Shown one piece after another: positions 17,943-26,795 of a DNA stretch of 64,000 nt (its first letter is position 1; each line of letters opens with the position of its first letter). This stretch comes from Rhizobium sp. NFR03 (GTDB lineage Bacteria; Pseudomonadota; Alphaproteobacteria; Rhizobiales; Rhizobiaceae): positions 1-64,000 of the forward strand of contig NZ_FOGR01000006.1 in NCBI RefSeq assembly GCF_900111275.1, read 5' to 3'. The translations under genes and the position numbers were made by a program. The notes under the pieces are model-generated. The model worked only from the letters and a program-made list of their open reading frames with translations, ran no database searches and was not told the origin of the DNA.

Positions 17943-19313
17943 TTAAGGAGCGGGCTTGCCGAGCCGCCTGTCATAGCCATCGAGGATGCGCTTGACCAAG
18001 GCCGGGTAGTCCTCATCGAAATGATGCCCGCCTTCGATCGGGATGACCTCGATGCCGGTGCCCTTGAGCGTCGGGCATACGTCATCCTCCTCATCGGTCC
18101 CGTAGACGCACTGGACGAGCGCGGGGTCGATGGTCTTCAGATCATCGGCTGGATCACCATGGCCGTCGGAGGCGGCAGCACCCAGCCAGCCGAGAACCGA
18201 AATCTTGTAGTCAACCTGGTGCGACACGGCGAGGAGCGAGATCTGCGAGACACGCGCACGATCGGCAGCCGGCAGCAGGTTGTAGGTTCGTGGCAAGACG
18301 TCGGCGCCGAAGGAATAGCCGATGAGCAGGACGCGTTTGACCTTCCATCGCTTGCTATAGAGCCCGATGATGCGCGACAGGTCGTTTGCGACCTCCTGCG
18401 GTTCGCGCTCTGCCCAGAAGTAGCGCAGCGAATCGATACCCACGACCGGCATGCCCTGCTGCTGCAGCACATCGCCGACCTCCTTGTCGATATCGCGCCA
18501 GCCGCCATCACCCGAGAGCACGATGGCCATCGTATCGCGCGTCGGCTTCGCATCGAGCACGGTGAGCGGCAGGCCGAGCGGGTTGTCGTCACCGCCGCTA
18601 TTCTCCACGAGGCTCGATAGAGTGTCGGAGAAATCCTGCCAGATCTCGCCATCGCTGTCCTGAACATCGATGTCGTCATGCTTTGCCTTCAGCGCTTCCA
18701 CATGGGCCTTGCCATCGGCTGGTGCCGCCGCGCCGAGAAGAACCGTTACCGGATCGGGCAGAGGCCCGTCGGTCAGGCCGTATTCCATCCGGTCACCCAC
18801 GGTGCGCTTGTCGGCGGGCGTGCACAGCTCGCGGGTCAGCGCGATACCGGCGTCGGGGTCGGCGGCGAGCGTATGACCGATTGTGGCCGGCGGCGTCTGC
18901 GCCGCAATCGCCAGCGCCATGGCGCCGCCCGCGCCGACGCCGGCGACGATCGGCAGGTCGTAATCGGAATTATCGAGGGAACGCTGGATCTGCTGGCTGA
19001 GCGCCTCGATATCGGACACCGTATAGACGCAGTCGCCATCGTCCTTGGCAAGCGAAGCGAGGTAGGATGGCAGGTCGATACCGATGACCAGCGCACCCTT
19101 GCCTGTCATCCGCGACGCCACGTCGTCTTCCCGGGGGCCCCAGCCGGCCGCATCCGAGAGCAGCACGACGGCCGCCTTCACCTCGCCCGAAGGCTTGAGG
19201 ATGCGTGGCGCGGGGATCATGCCGGTGTCGAAGCCGGATGCATCTTGGGCGGACGCGGCGCAGGGCGCCGCCGCCAGCAGGCTCAGAACCGTCAACGTCT
19301 TCAACAGTCTCAT
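17943..19313 (-). CDS. acvB: AcvB/AtvA periplasmic virulence protein (VirJ-like)
   Basis: 456 residues with a signal peptide (MRLLKTLTVLSLLAAAPCAA) and two related alpha/beta-hydrolase-like halves. The C-terminal half carries GYSFGADVLP, a G-x-S-x-G-like nucleophile elbow. In Agrobacterium AcvB is needed for virulence, and in Rhizobium tropici the orthologue AtvA gives acid tolerance; AcvB has been reported to act on lysyl-phosphatidylglycerol. The start ATG 19313 overlaps the mprF stop as ATGA, so the pair is translationally coupled. Confidence 0.92.
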   Translation of the reverse strand: MRLLKTLTVLSLLAAAPCAASAQDASGFDTGMIPAPRILKPSGEVKAAVVLLSDAAGWGPREDDVASRMTGKGALVIGIDLPSYLASLAKDDGDCVYTVSDIEALSQQIQRSLDNSDYDLPIVAGVGAGGAMALAIAAQTPPATIGHTLAADPDAGIALTRELCTPADKRTVGDRMEYGLTDGPLPDPVTVLLGAAAPADGKAHVEALKAKHDDIDVQDSDGEIWQDFSDTLSSLVENSGGDDNPLGLPLTVLDAKPTRDTMAIVLSGDGGWRDIDKEVGDVLQQQGMPVVGIDSLRYFWAEREPQEVANDLSRIIGLYSKRWKVKRVLLIGYSFGADVLPRTYNLLPAADRARVSQISLLAVSHQVDYKISVLGWLGAAASDGHGDPADDLKTIDPALVQCVYGTDEEDDVCPTLKGTGIEVIPIEGGHHFDEDYPALVKRILDGYDRRLGKPAP

Positions 19314-21946
19314 TTCTTCACGAGCCCTTTCACGCCGCCACCGATCAGGAAGGTGGCATCCATCAACGAGAGAACCGGACTGATCCCTCCGCCGGCTGCC
19401 ATGTAACGAGGCTCCCATCGGGGATGGAACTTCGTCTTGAAGGCTTTGAGGCCCTTGAAATTATAGAAGCGCTCGCCGTGCTCGAAAACGGTCCGGCCGA
19501 CCTTGTCCCAGACCGGCGACGAGCGCCGCTCCGAAAGGCCGGCGAGCGGCGCCATGCCGAGATTGAAGCGCTTGAAGCCGAGATCGCGCAGATGCTCCAT
19601 GACCGAGACGAACAGGAAATCCATCGATCCCTTGGGCGCATCGGGCGAAAAACGCATCAGGTCCACCGAACCCTCTTCGAGCGTATCGGTCACGAGAATA
19701 TTGGCGAAAGCCACGATCTTGCCCTCGACCTTGAGAACCGCGACCGGCTGTCGGCTGAGATAGTCCCGGGAAAATGCGCCGAGCGAGAAACCCTTCTCCT
19801 TGGCTTCGTGATGCGCAAGCCAGCTGTCCGACACCGTCTGGAGATCGTTGAGAATGGCAGGCACGTCAGCAGCCTCGATCAGTTCGAAAACCAGTCCGTC
19901 CCGCTGCCCGCGGCTCACCGTCTGGCGCAGCGTCGCCCATTTGCCGCCCTTCAGGGTAAAGTTTGTGAGGTCCATCGTCGCGATTTCACCCAGTCGGAAG
20001 GCGCGCAGGCCAGCATCCGCATAGTAGGACAGACCGGCCGGCGAGACCTGATAGAAGACCGGACGACAGCCGACGGCGCGAGCGCTTTCGACGAACTGCC
20101 AGATCAGATCTGCCCAGGCATCGCGCGGGCCCACCGGATCGAACAACGCGATCCAGGAGCGGGCTTGCCGGCCATACATGATGAAAGCCCTGTCATCATG
20201 GGAGAACATCAGGCTCTTGTCACCCATCAGCACGAGGTTGGCATCGGACATCCCCTGCTGCGCGACGATCGCCATGGCGCGGTCCAGATCCTGCGGCGAC
20301 GGTGTCTCGATCGTCCCGCGTGCCGGCCGCATCAGGCTCCAGAACGCGACAGCCCCGGAGAACAGGACCAGGCCCAGCACGGCGCGCAATCCCCGCGGCG
20401 CTTCGGCCGAGAGCTCGAACTCCCACCAGAGCCGGTTGGAATATGCGACGTCGCGGTAGACGAACAGAAGCACGGCCACGGCAAACAGGCAGAGCGCACC
20501 CATGGCCGTCAGCCACGGCACCGTCAACGCGGTACTGGTCATGGTTGCCGGCCGTGTGAACAGACGGCGGCTGATAAGCAGGCTGACGATGAAGAAAGCG
20601 AGCAGCCCTGCTTCGAACACGGCCACGGCCTTGACCAGTGAGAGCAGAAGGGCTGCAAGCGACAGGCCGAATGCTGCCCACCATGCCCCGTCGAGCCGCC
20701 GCGCAAGGCCACGTGCCGCAATCAAAAGAGCCAGACCCAGCACGCTTGCGAGAAAATGCGCGCCCTCGATGACCGGCAGCGGCACGTAGTCGGCAAGGAA
20801 GGCAAGATTCTCGTCCGGCGTCGGGGTGACGCTCGAGAAGACGAGCATGGCTGCAAGCACGAGCGCGAGCGCGGACAGAAGCAGCGGCGTCAGGCGTCCG
20901 GCGACACGCCGCATGCTGGAGCCAACCGGCTTGCGGGCAAGCGTGCGCACTTCGGCGATGACCACGAAAAGCACGGCGAGGATCAGCGGAACGACATGGT
21001 AGATGAGACGATAGAGAACCAGCGCGCCAAGAACCGTATCGACGCTTGCCGTCTGTCCGAGAGCCGCAACGATGACGGTTTCGAAGACGCCGAGACCCGC
21101 CGGGACATGGCTGAGCACACCGAGCCCCACCGCCACGGAGTAGATGGCGAGAAAGGCCGGCCAGCCGATCGTTCCCTCCGGCAGGAGCACGTAGAGCACA
21201 GAGGCCGAAGCCGCGAGATCGAGAACGGTGACGAGGAACTGCCGCGATGCCGTCCGCGAATCGGGCAGCCGGACCGAGATGCGACTGAAAACGAGCGGCT
21301 GCCCGTCACGACCCGCCACCATCAGCGCGACAATGGCCGTCAGAACGAGAATGGCGACAACCCGCAGGCCGGATGCCGACAGCCAGGTGAGCGGCGCGAC
21401 TTCCGGCGCGATGGCCAGAAGACTGAGCGAGCCGACGGCGGCAAGGCCGAGACCGAAGGCGAGCGTGACGAAAGCGATGACCCCGCCGATCTCCTCCGGC
21501 TTCAGGCCGAGCCGGGAATAGGCGCGATACCGGATCGCCCCGCCGCTCAACGGTCCGAAGCCTGCGGTATTGCCAACCGCATAGGCGGCAAAGGCCGTCA
21601 GCGCGACATCGTTGTAGGGCAGGCGACGCTTGACGTAGGAGAGCGCACTGACATCGTAGAATGTAAGGGCGAAGAAGCTGAGGCCTGTGAACACCAGCGC
21701 GAGCGCAATCGCGGTCCAGCTCGTGGAATCGAGCGCACCCATCACGTCCTCGTAGCGGACTTCCGAGGTCAGGTGCACGATGGCAATGACGACGATGGCG
21801 GCGACAAGCAGGATGGCGCCGCCAGCCGCGAACCGGCTGATGCCGCCGACGCGGGCAAGGATGTCGCGGGGGACATCAGGCTCCGCACCTGTCGCAGGTG
21901 CGCCGGCAGAAGCAGGGATCGAAGGCGTCGTGTCGGGAAGGGTCAT
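19310..21946 (-). CDS. mprF: Lysylphosphatidylglycerol synthetase/flippase (LpiA/MprF)
   Basis: 878 residues. The N-terminal half has many membrane segments (flippase domain, from about residue 40) and the C-terminal third is a soluble DUF2156 GNAT-like synthetase domain (residues about 540-860, with FMYG-like FIMYGRQARSWIALFDPVG and GSMDFLFV). It transfers lysine from lysyl-tRNA to phosphatidylglycerol and flips the product, lowering envelope charge. It is known in rhizobia as lpiA, acid-induced and followed by atvA/acvB exactly as here. The start ATG 21946 is followed by a proline-rich, apparently cytoplasmic N-terminus. Confidence 0.94.
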   Translation of the reverse strand: MTLPDTTPSIPASAGAPATGAEPDVPRDILARVGGISRFAAGGAILLVAAIVVIAIVHLTSEVRYEDVMGALDSTSWTAIALALVFTGLSFFALTFYDVSALSYVKRRLPYNDVALTAFAAYAVGNTAGFGPLSGGAIRYRAYSRLGLKPEEIGGVIAFVTLAFGLGLAAVGSLSLLAIAPEVAPLTWLSASGLRVVAILVLTAIVALMVAGRDGQPLVFSRISVRLPDSRTASRQFLVTVLDLAASASVLYVLLPEGTIGWPAFLAIYSVAVGLGVLSHVPAGLGVFETVIVAALGQTASVDTVLGALVLYRLIYHVVPLILAVLFVVIAEVRTLARKPVGSSMRRVAGRLTPLLLSALALVLAAMLVFSSVTPTPDENLAFLADYVPLPVIEGAHFLASVLGLALLIAARGLARRLDGAWWAAFGLSLAALLLSLVKAVAVFEAGLLAFFIVSLLISRRLFTRPATMTSTALTVPWLTAMGALCLFAVAVLLFVYRDVAYSNRLWWEFELSAEAPRGLRAVLGLVLFSGAVAFWSLMRPARGTIETPSPQDLDRAMAIVAQQGMSDANLVLMGDKSLMFSHDDRAFIMYGRQARSWIALFDPVGPRDAWADLIWQFVESARAVGCRPVFYQVSPAGLSYYADAGLRAFRLGEIATMDLTNFTLKGGKWATLRQTVSRGQRDGLVFELIEAADVPAILNDLQTVSDSWLAHHEAKEKGFSLGAFSRDYLSRQPVAVLKVEGKIVAFANILVTDTLEEGSVDLMRFSPDAPKGSMDFLFVSVMEHLRDLGFKRFNLGMAPLAGLSERRSSPVWDKVGRTVFEHGERFYNFKGLKAFKTKFHPRWEPRYMAAGGGISPVLSLMDATFLIGGGVKGLVKK

Positions 21947-22203
21947 GGAACCACATGCGTCTGGTGAAGGCCGGAAAGCGCTTTATTGCAAAGCTCTATA
22001 GCGTCGGGCCGTGCTGCTTGACAGTGAACTTCCTGTAACGTTCAGCAGATTGCAATACGCTTGAGCATAGGCCGACATCAAGGTCACCTCTGGCTTTCAT
22101 CAGCAAATCCGGCAATACGAGGGCAGACGGGGTTCTGTGCGTGCCAGCTCTCTTGAAGACGCACCCGACCCGGCTATTTCTCGACGCAGTTCAGGCGGGC
22201 AGA

Positions 22204-23079
22204 ATGACGAACAGCACGAGCGACCACAGAGACAAGGCCGACAAGACGAACGGCCGGCAGGACGTTTCGGATGTAGCCGGACTGCAGGATGACGGCGACG
22301 CCCGGCAGCCGGACCAGCCGTACGGACTGCGCGCCACGTTGCGGCGGCTCTACTACGGCACGGATGGTCAGGCCGTCGGCTTCCAGCTGACGATCGGCAT
22401 CGTCGATCTCGCCGTCATCCTGTTCTTTCTGGCGGGCCCTTATCTCACGCGCCACGGCATCTATCTGGCCATCGACTATGCGATCGCGGCGCTCATCGCC
22501 TTCGAACTGACGGCAAGGGCGCTCATCGCCAACAATGCCTGGCGCTTTCTCGTCCGGCCGATGACGCTGGTCGATATCGTCATTCTTGCCACGCTGCTCT
22601 TTCCAGAGACGTTCTCGAACTTCGCCTTCCTCCGGGCCTTGCGCATCTGGTCCTTCAGCCAGAGCCGCGTCTTCGGCATTCTGGTCCACAAGGTCGGATG
22701 CCGGGAATATCAGGATGTCATCGGCGCCTGTATCAACTTCGTGACGTTTCTCTTTCTCGTCACCGGCTTCGTCTACACCGCGTTCTTCGCAACGGAATCC
22801 GGCATTACCGGCTTCGTGGACGCTCTCTATTTCACGGTGGCGACCATCACCACCACGGGCTTCGGCGACATCACGCTGCCCGGTACGCTCGGCAAACTGA
22901 CCTCCATCGTCACCATGATCTTCGGCATCTCGCTGTTCGTGCGTCTGGCGCAGGCCATCGTCCGGCCGAACAAGGTGCGCTTCTCCTGCCCGCAATGCGG
23001 CCTGAACCGTCATGATGCAAATGCCGTTCACTGCAAGGCCTGCGGCCACATCCTGAATATCCCCGACGAAGGCCTCTGA
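22204..23079 (+). CDS. Voltage-gated-type potassium channel with C-terminal zinc ribbon
   Basis: About 291 residues from ATG 22204 (the frame extends upstream to a GTG at 22141, so the start is uncertain). It has six hydrophobic segments between about residues 55 and 255, an arginine-bearing S4-like segment (FLRALRIWSFSQSR), and a pore with selectivity filter TTTGFGDI. After the last membrane segment comes a compact zinc-ribbon, CPQCG...CKACG (about residues 262-282). The first 40 residues are charged and Gln/Asp-rich. Ion selectivity for K+ is inferred from TTGFGD. Its left neighbour is the divergently transcribed mprF; no partner gene is evident. Confidence 0.85.
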   Translation: MTNSTSDHRDKADKTNGRQDVSDVAGLQDDGDARQPDQPYGLRATLRRLYYGTDGQAVGFQLTIGIVDLAVILFFLAGPYLTRHGIYLAIDYAIAALIAFELTARALIANNAWRFLVRPMTLVDIVILATLLFPETFSNFAFLRALRIWSFSQSRVFGILVHKVGCREYQDVIGACINFVTFLFLVTGFVYTAFFATESGITGFVDALYFTVATITTTGFGDITLPGTLGKLTSIVTMIFGISLFVRLAQAIVRPNKVRFSCPQCGLNRHDANAVHCKACGHILNIPDEGL

Positions 23080-23150
23080 TCGCTCGGGAAGCTCCGCTGT
23101 CTCCAGACCCGCACAAGCATTAACAGGCTTGATGGAAACCGGATGCTTTT

Positions 23151-23217
23151 GCGCGTCGCACAACTTTGCGACGCGCGGGCGCATTGTGCCAATCCGGCAC
23201 ACGCTTGTCCTAGGCAA
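23151..23217. repeat. Cluster of three palindromes
   Basis: Within 67 bases: a perfect 10-bp stem GCGCGTCGCA / TGCGACGCGC with loop CAACTT (23151-23176), a 6-bp stem TGTGCC / GGCACA (23185-23201), and the near-palindrome CTTGTCCTAGGCAAG (23203-23217). It lies between the channel gene and a small membrane-protein gene. No T-run follows, so ordinary termination is not obvious. Confidence 0.5.
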
Positions 23218-23258
23218 GTCTGCCGGCTCCTGTTACATTTCGATATGCGGAAACGGTC

Positions 23259-23456
23259 ATGACGGAAACGATCCTGCTGGCACTCTACACGCTCGTGACA
23301 CTGTTCTTTCTTGAGACGACGTTTCGTGAGGGCGAGATGGCGCAGGTCAAGAGCTGGGACATCATGCGGGTCGCGGGCCTGCTCTATTGTCTTGCATGGC
23401 CCCTGATGATCCTGCACGTGACCATTCTCGCCTATCGCGACCGGCACGCCCGCTGA
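23259..23456 (+). CDS. Small predicted membrane protein, unknown function
   Basis: 65 residues with a hydrophobic segment at each end (about residues 4-20 and 37-58) and a charged hinge FREGEMAQVKSWD between them. It has ATG 23259 with a GGAAAC ribosome-like site upstream. It precedes another unknown gene (23588) on the same strand by 131 bp. No family was recognised. Support is the clean start, the membrane pattern and its being the only plausible frame here. Confidence 0.6.
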   Translation: MTETILLALYTLVTLFFLETTFREGEMAQVKSWDIMRVAGLLYCLAWPLMILHVTILAYRDRHAR

Positions 23457-23587
23457 TCGGGAGGATAAGGCCGCGCGTCTGACGCCGGGCGCCAATCCGG
23501 CGCACGCGCCATCGCCAAACTGGACTCCCTGCCAGGACAGGCTCATAGGGCAGGCAAGCGAAGATCAGACGGAGACGATGACGCGGC

Positions 23588-24589
23588 ATGACGAGTGTGG
23601 AGAAAGGCCGTTCTGGACGCGTGTTCTTTGCCATTGCCGTTCTCGTCGTTTTCACGGCGATCGTTGGCACGGTTCTGGGCGCAAACGACCTGCGCAACCT
23701 CAATCTCGTTCTGGCGCATTTCGGCTATCCGCCCGTTAAACTGGAGCAACTCTTCCCAGCTGAAGCACCAACCGTTCAAAGCGCACCCGGTCTCGTTATG
23801 CCGGCCGTGCGCATCGTCAAGGGCATCCGCCTGCCGGCGCCCACCATTCAGGTTCCGCGCTACGCGCGCGCGAACCTGGACGGCATCCCCACCACCTTCG
23901 TTCGCGCGATCCGCATGGATCCGCGCAGCCTCTGCGATGCCCTGCGCGCGAACGGATTTCCCGAGATCACCTGGACCGCGGGCGCAGTGGACGGGCGCGG
24001 GTCCGAATGCTCGTCTTTCCGGTCGATCGGAAAGAGCGTTCCGACGGTTGCCGCGCCTGCTGAACCCCCGCGGATCGAGACGCCGGAACCGCAGACCGGC
24101 GAAGACGTCGATCCGGACAACGAACCTCTGGTGGAGGCACCGCCGGACGAGCTTCCGCCACCGCAGCAATCCTCCGTCTTCGTGCTACTGAAGGGCGATC
24201 TTCAGGGCCGGGTCCTCTCTTTCCGCGTGAAATTCAACATCGAGATCCAAGCAGACCGCGCGACGGTGATCGCGGCGGGAAGCCGCGCCGTGGAGTCCTT
24301 CCTCAAGCAGGTGCACTGGCAGGACGATGGCGACATGCTGCGCCAGATCGCAGCACTGCAGGAGTTCGACAGGGACGACTTCGGCAGCCACATCCTGTTC
24401 AAGCGGGAAATGGGTGATCTGCCGCGATACAACTTCCTCGCCCGCCAGAGCGATAAGCCACGTCGCAAGATCAGCGACGCGTTTTTCGATCCGTTCGCGT
24501 GGTTGCCTCTGAGTGATGCCGGCCTCTCGCTCTGGATGCCGAAGACCGCGCTGCAAAGCTTCAAGCTTCCGCCGTTTCCCGGCAAGTGA
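23588..24589 (+). CDS. Uncharacterised membrane-anchored protein upstream of the ExoY-like gene
   Basis: 333 residues. An N-terminal membrane anchor (about 11-32) is followed by a region up to residue 130, then a proline- and acid-rich linker (about 150-200, EPPRIETPEPQTGEDVDPDN) and a C-terminal domain (200-333) with mixed charges. This suggests a periplasmic protein tethered to the inner membrane. No catalytic motif is recognised. Its place just before a sugar transferase gene hints at exopolysaccharide export or regulation, but the 275-bp structured gap between them means that link is inference only. Confidence 0.72.
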   Translation: MTSVEKGRSGRVFFAIAVLVVFTAIVGTVLGANDLRNLNLVLAHFGYPPVKLEQLFPAEAPTVQSAPGLVMPAVRIVKGIRLPAPTIQVPRYARANLDGIPTTFVRAIRMDPRSLCDALRANGFPEITWTAGAVDGRGSECSSFRSIGKSVPTVAAPAEPPRIETPEPQTGEDVDPDNEPLVEAPPDELPPPQQSSVFVLLKGDLQGRVLSFRVKFNIEIQADRATVIAAGSRAVESFLKQVHWQDDGDMLRQIAALQEFDRDDFGSHILFKREMGDLPRYNFLARQSDKPRRKISDAFFDPFAWLPLSDAGLSLWMPKTALQSFKLPPFPGK

Positions 24590-24623
24590 CCGAATTTGCG
24601 AACCAGCGTCACGTAAAACATTA

Positions 24624-24686
24624 GAATTTTAGGATTAACCAATAGACAAGGCATTTGAAATGCCTGGTTGCCAAAATTCCTTGTCT
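24624..24686 (+). promoter_or_regulatory. Nested inverted repeats in the leader of the exoY-like gene
   Basis: A long imperfect hairpin can form: GAATTTT (24624-24630) with AAAATTC (24673-24679), AACC (24637-24640) with GGTT (24666-24669), and AGGCATTT (24649-24656) with AAATGCCT (24658-24665). A competing pairing is AGACAAGG (24644-24651) with CCTTGTCT (24679-24686). Mutually exclusive pairings of this kind are typical of regulatory leaders, though it could instead be the 3' end of the upstream gene. Confidence 0.5.
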
Positions 24687-24701
24687 TTAATAAATCGTTA
24701 A
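24687..24701. promoter_or_regulatory. CtrA-like box TTAA-N7-TTAA upstream of the exoY-like gene
   Basis: TTAA (24687-24690), seven bases, TTAA (24698-24701). This equals the half-site arrangement of the alphaproteobacterial cell-cycle regulator CtrA (TTAA-N7-TTAA[C]). It lies 163 bases before the start codon at 24865 in an AT-rich stretch. Confidence 0.4.
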
Positions 24702-24864
24702 ATGCGAATATTGATCGACTGGATACTTGAAAAAAACCGAGTTTAAAAGGCGCTTCTGCGTATCAATATGGCACAAATCTGTGCCGTTCCATGAAAATCG
24801 CGTCCGCCGCTCTCATTCATCACGTCACATCGACGACAAAGCTTTAGTTGCAGGGAAACAGCCG

Positions 24865-25635
24865 ATGAGCCCCAATTCCACACTGCATAGAATAGGTCGC
24901 CCCGAGACCGTAACCGATGCGGGAAACAAGAGCGGAGCACGCTCGCCTTTGCTGGAAGCCATGCTGGCTGATACCGTGCTCGCAAACGACAACGTTCCCA
25001 CAGTTTCGGTGCGCGGACGTCCCCAGGCACCGATGCAGTTCGCCATGAAGCGGGCGATGGATGTCGGGGGAGCGCTTGCCGGGCTGGTCGTTCTCGCCCC
25101 GATCCTTCTGCTGATCGCCATCCTCATTCGTCTGGAGAGCAAGGGCCCCGTCTTCTTCCGCCAGTTGCGCACGGGCCGGAACGAAGTACCCTTCGAAATT
25201 CTGAAATTCCGATCGATGTATGTCGAGCAATGCGATCACGCCGGCGTGAGGCTGACGGTCGATGGCGACCCCCGCGTGACGCGCATGGGCCGGTTCCTGC
25301 GCAAGACCAGCCTTGACGAAATTCCGCAACTCTGGAACGTCGTCGTCGGGCATATGTCGCTCGTCGGACCTCGCCCGCATGTGCCGGACATGGTCGCCGG
25401 CGGCATGAACTACGCGGACCTCGTCCGCGGATACGAGAACCGCCATCTGGTCCGTCCGGGATTGACGGGGCTTGCACAGTCCCGGGGACTTCGCGGCCCG
25501 ACAACGGATCGAGACACGGCCATCCGCCGCATTCTGAGCGACGTGGAATATATCAGGACCTTCTCCATCCTGCTCGACATCGGCATCCTCTTCCGCACCA
25601 TCATCAACGAACTTCGGGGCGGCACGGGCTCCTGA
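24865..25635 (+). CDS. exoY: ExoY/PssA-like undecaprenyl-phosphate hexose-1-phosphate transferase
   Basis: 256 residues starting at ATG 24865 after AGGGAAA. One membrane helix (about residues 65-90, [20 protein letters not shown]) precedes a bacterial sugar-transferase domain with [37 protein letters not shown] and [13 protein letters not shown]. These enzymes put the first sugar (glucose or galactose phosphate) on undecaprenyl phosphate to start exopolysaccharide repeats at the inner membrane. The gene stands alone, separate from the glycosyltransferase island at the left end. Whether it corresponds to ExoY or PssA cannot be told from motifs. Confidence 0.88.
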   Translation: MSPNSTLHRIGRPETVTDAGNKSGARSPLLEAMLADTVLANDNVPTVSVRGRPQAPMQFAMKRAMDVGGALAGLVVLAPILLLIAILIRLESKGPVFFRQLRTGRNEVPFEILKFRSMYVEQCDHAGVRLTVDGDPRVTRMGRFLRKTSLDEIPQLWNVVVGHMSLVGPRPHVPDMVAGGMNYADLVRGYENRHLVRPGLTGLAQSRGLRGPTTDRDTAIRRILSDVEYIRTFSILLDIGILFRTIINELRGGTGS

Positions 25636-25658
25636 ACCGAAGCGCCAGCATGACATCG

Positions 25659-25688
25659 AACGGCTCGGGCTGAAACGCCCGGGCCGTT
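25659..25688 (+). terminator. Hairpin after the exoY-like gene
   Basis: Twelve-base arms AACGGCTCGGGC (25659-25670) and GCCCGGGCCGTT (25677-25688), 11 of 12 pairs, with a TGAAAC loop, 24 bases after the stop. Only a weak T-rich stretch follows. Confidence 0.6.
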
Positions 25689-25723
25689 CGTTGCTCTAAG
25701 GGCCCGGCCGTTAGTTGCTCTAA
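25677..25723. repeat. Direct repeat upstream of the fdsR-like gene
   Basis: Two near-identical copies of GCCCG(G)GCCGTTxGTTGCTCTAA, at 25677-25699 and 25702-25723. The first copy includes the right arm of the terminator hairpin. They end 30 bases before the LysR gene start, so they could be operator half-sites or a small duplication of the terminator. Confidence 0.4.
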
Positions 25724-25752
25724 CAGCCGGGGAAGCGCATGATCCGGCCTGT

Positions 25753-26646
25753 ATGATCGACAAGCTCGAATTCTTCATAGCTCTTGCACAGGAGCGGCAT
25801 TTCGGCCGCGCCGCGGAGCAATGCGGCATCACCCAGCCAACGTTGTCCGCCGCCATTCGTCAGCTCGAAGACACGCTCGGCGTCATGCTCGTCAATCGCG
25901 GCGCCCGGTTTCAGGGGTTGACGCCGGAAGGTCAGCGCGTACTGGAATGGGCGCGCCGCATCGTCGGCGATGCCCGCACGATGCGGCAGGAGATGCGGGC
26001 GGCGAAGAAGGGTCTCGTCGGCCACATCCGCCTCGCGGCCGTGCCCACCACGCTGGCGATGGTTCCGCGGCTCACGGCCCCCTTCCAGCAGAAACATCCA
26101 GACGTGACCTTCTCCGTCCTGTCGACCACATCATCGAAAATGCTGGGGCTTCTCGAAAATCTCGAGATCGACGCCGGCCTCACCTATCTCGACAACGAAC
26201 CGGTCGGACGCGTGACCAGCGTGCCTCTGCTGATGGAGCGCTACCATCTCGTCACAGCCACGGGAACGCCCCTATCCGAGCGGTCATCCGTGACCTGGGC
26301 CGAGGCCAGCACCATTCGGCTTTGTCTATTGACGAACGATATGCAGAACCGCCGCATCATCAATCAGCACTTCAGCGAGGCGGGTGTACAGGCCCGCCCG
26401 ACGCTCGAATCCAACTCGATGATCGTGCTGTTCTCCCACATCCGCACGGGCCAATGGGCCAGCATCATGCCGTACAACGTCGCGAAATCCTTCGGCTTTC
26501 ACGATGACATCCACGTAATACCGATCGAGGAGCCGGATGCGGGCCACCTCGTCGGACTGGTCGCAACGCATCGTGAACCCTATACGCCGCTGGTCTCCGC
26601 CCTCCTGCATGAGGCCCGCAAGCTCGCAGAACAACAGGGACTTTGA
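25753..26646 (+). CDS. fdsR: LysR-family regulator of formate dehydrogenase (FdsR-like)
   Basis: 297 residues: an N-terminal winged helix-turn-helix (about 1-60, FFIALAQERHFGRAAEQCGITQPTLS) and a LysR substrate-binding domain (about 90-290). Unusually for LysR regulators it lies upstream of its likely target in the same direction rather than divergent, 149 bp before fdsG. Its position makes it the likely regulator of the fds operon, as FdsR is in Cupriavidus. The inducer is not known from sequence. Confidence 0.85.
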   Translation: MIDKLEFFIALAQERHFGRAAEQCGITQPTLSAAIRQLEDTLGVMLVNRGARFQGLTPEGQRVLEWARRIVGDARTMRQEMRAAKKGLVGHIRLAAVPTTLAMVPRLTAPFQQKHPDVTFSVLSTTSSKMLGLLENLEIDAGLTYLDNEPVGRVTSVPLLMERYHLVTATGTPLSERSSVTWAEASTIRLCLLTNDMQNRRIINQHFSEAGVQARPTLESNSMIVLFSHIRTGQWASIMPYNVAKSFGFHDDIHVIPIEEPDAGHLVGLVATHREPYTPLVSALLHEARKLAEQQGL

Positions 26647-26795
26647 TAGAAATCTTCTATCGCTCCACGGTTCTTCCATATTGCTCGCGACGTTCATCTC
26701 TGAGACCTTTTGCATCCGACGCCGGGTTCATTCACCCCGCTTGGAGGAGACCGGTGCAACCGCCGGTGCGTCGCGGACAGGTTTGGAGGAACCCG

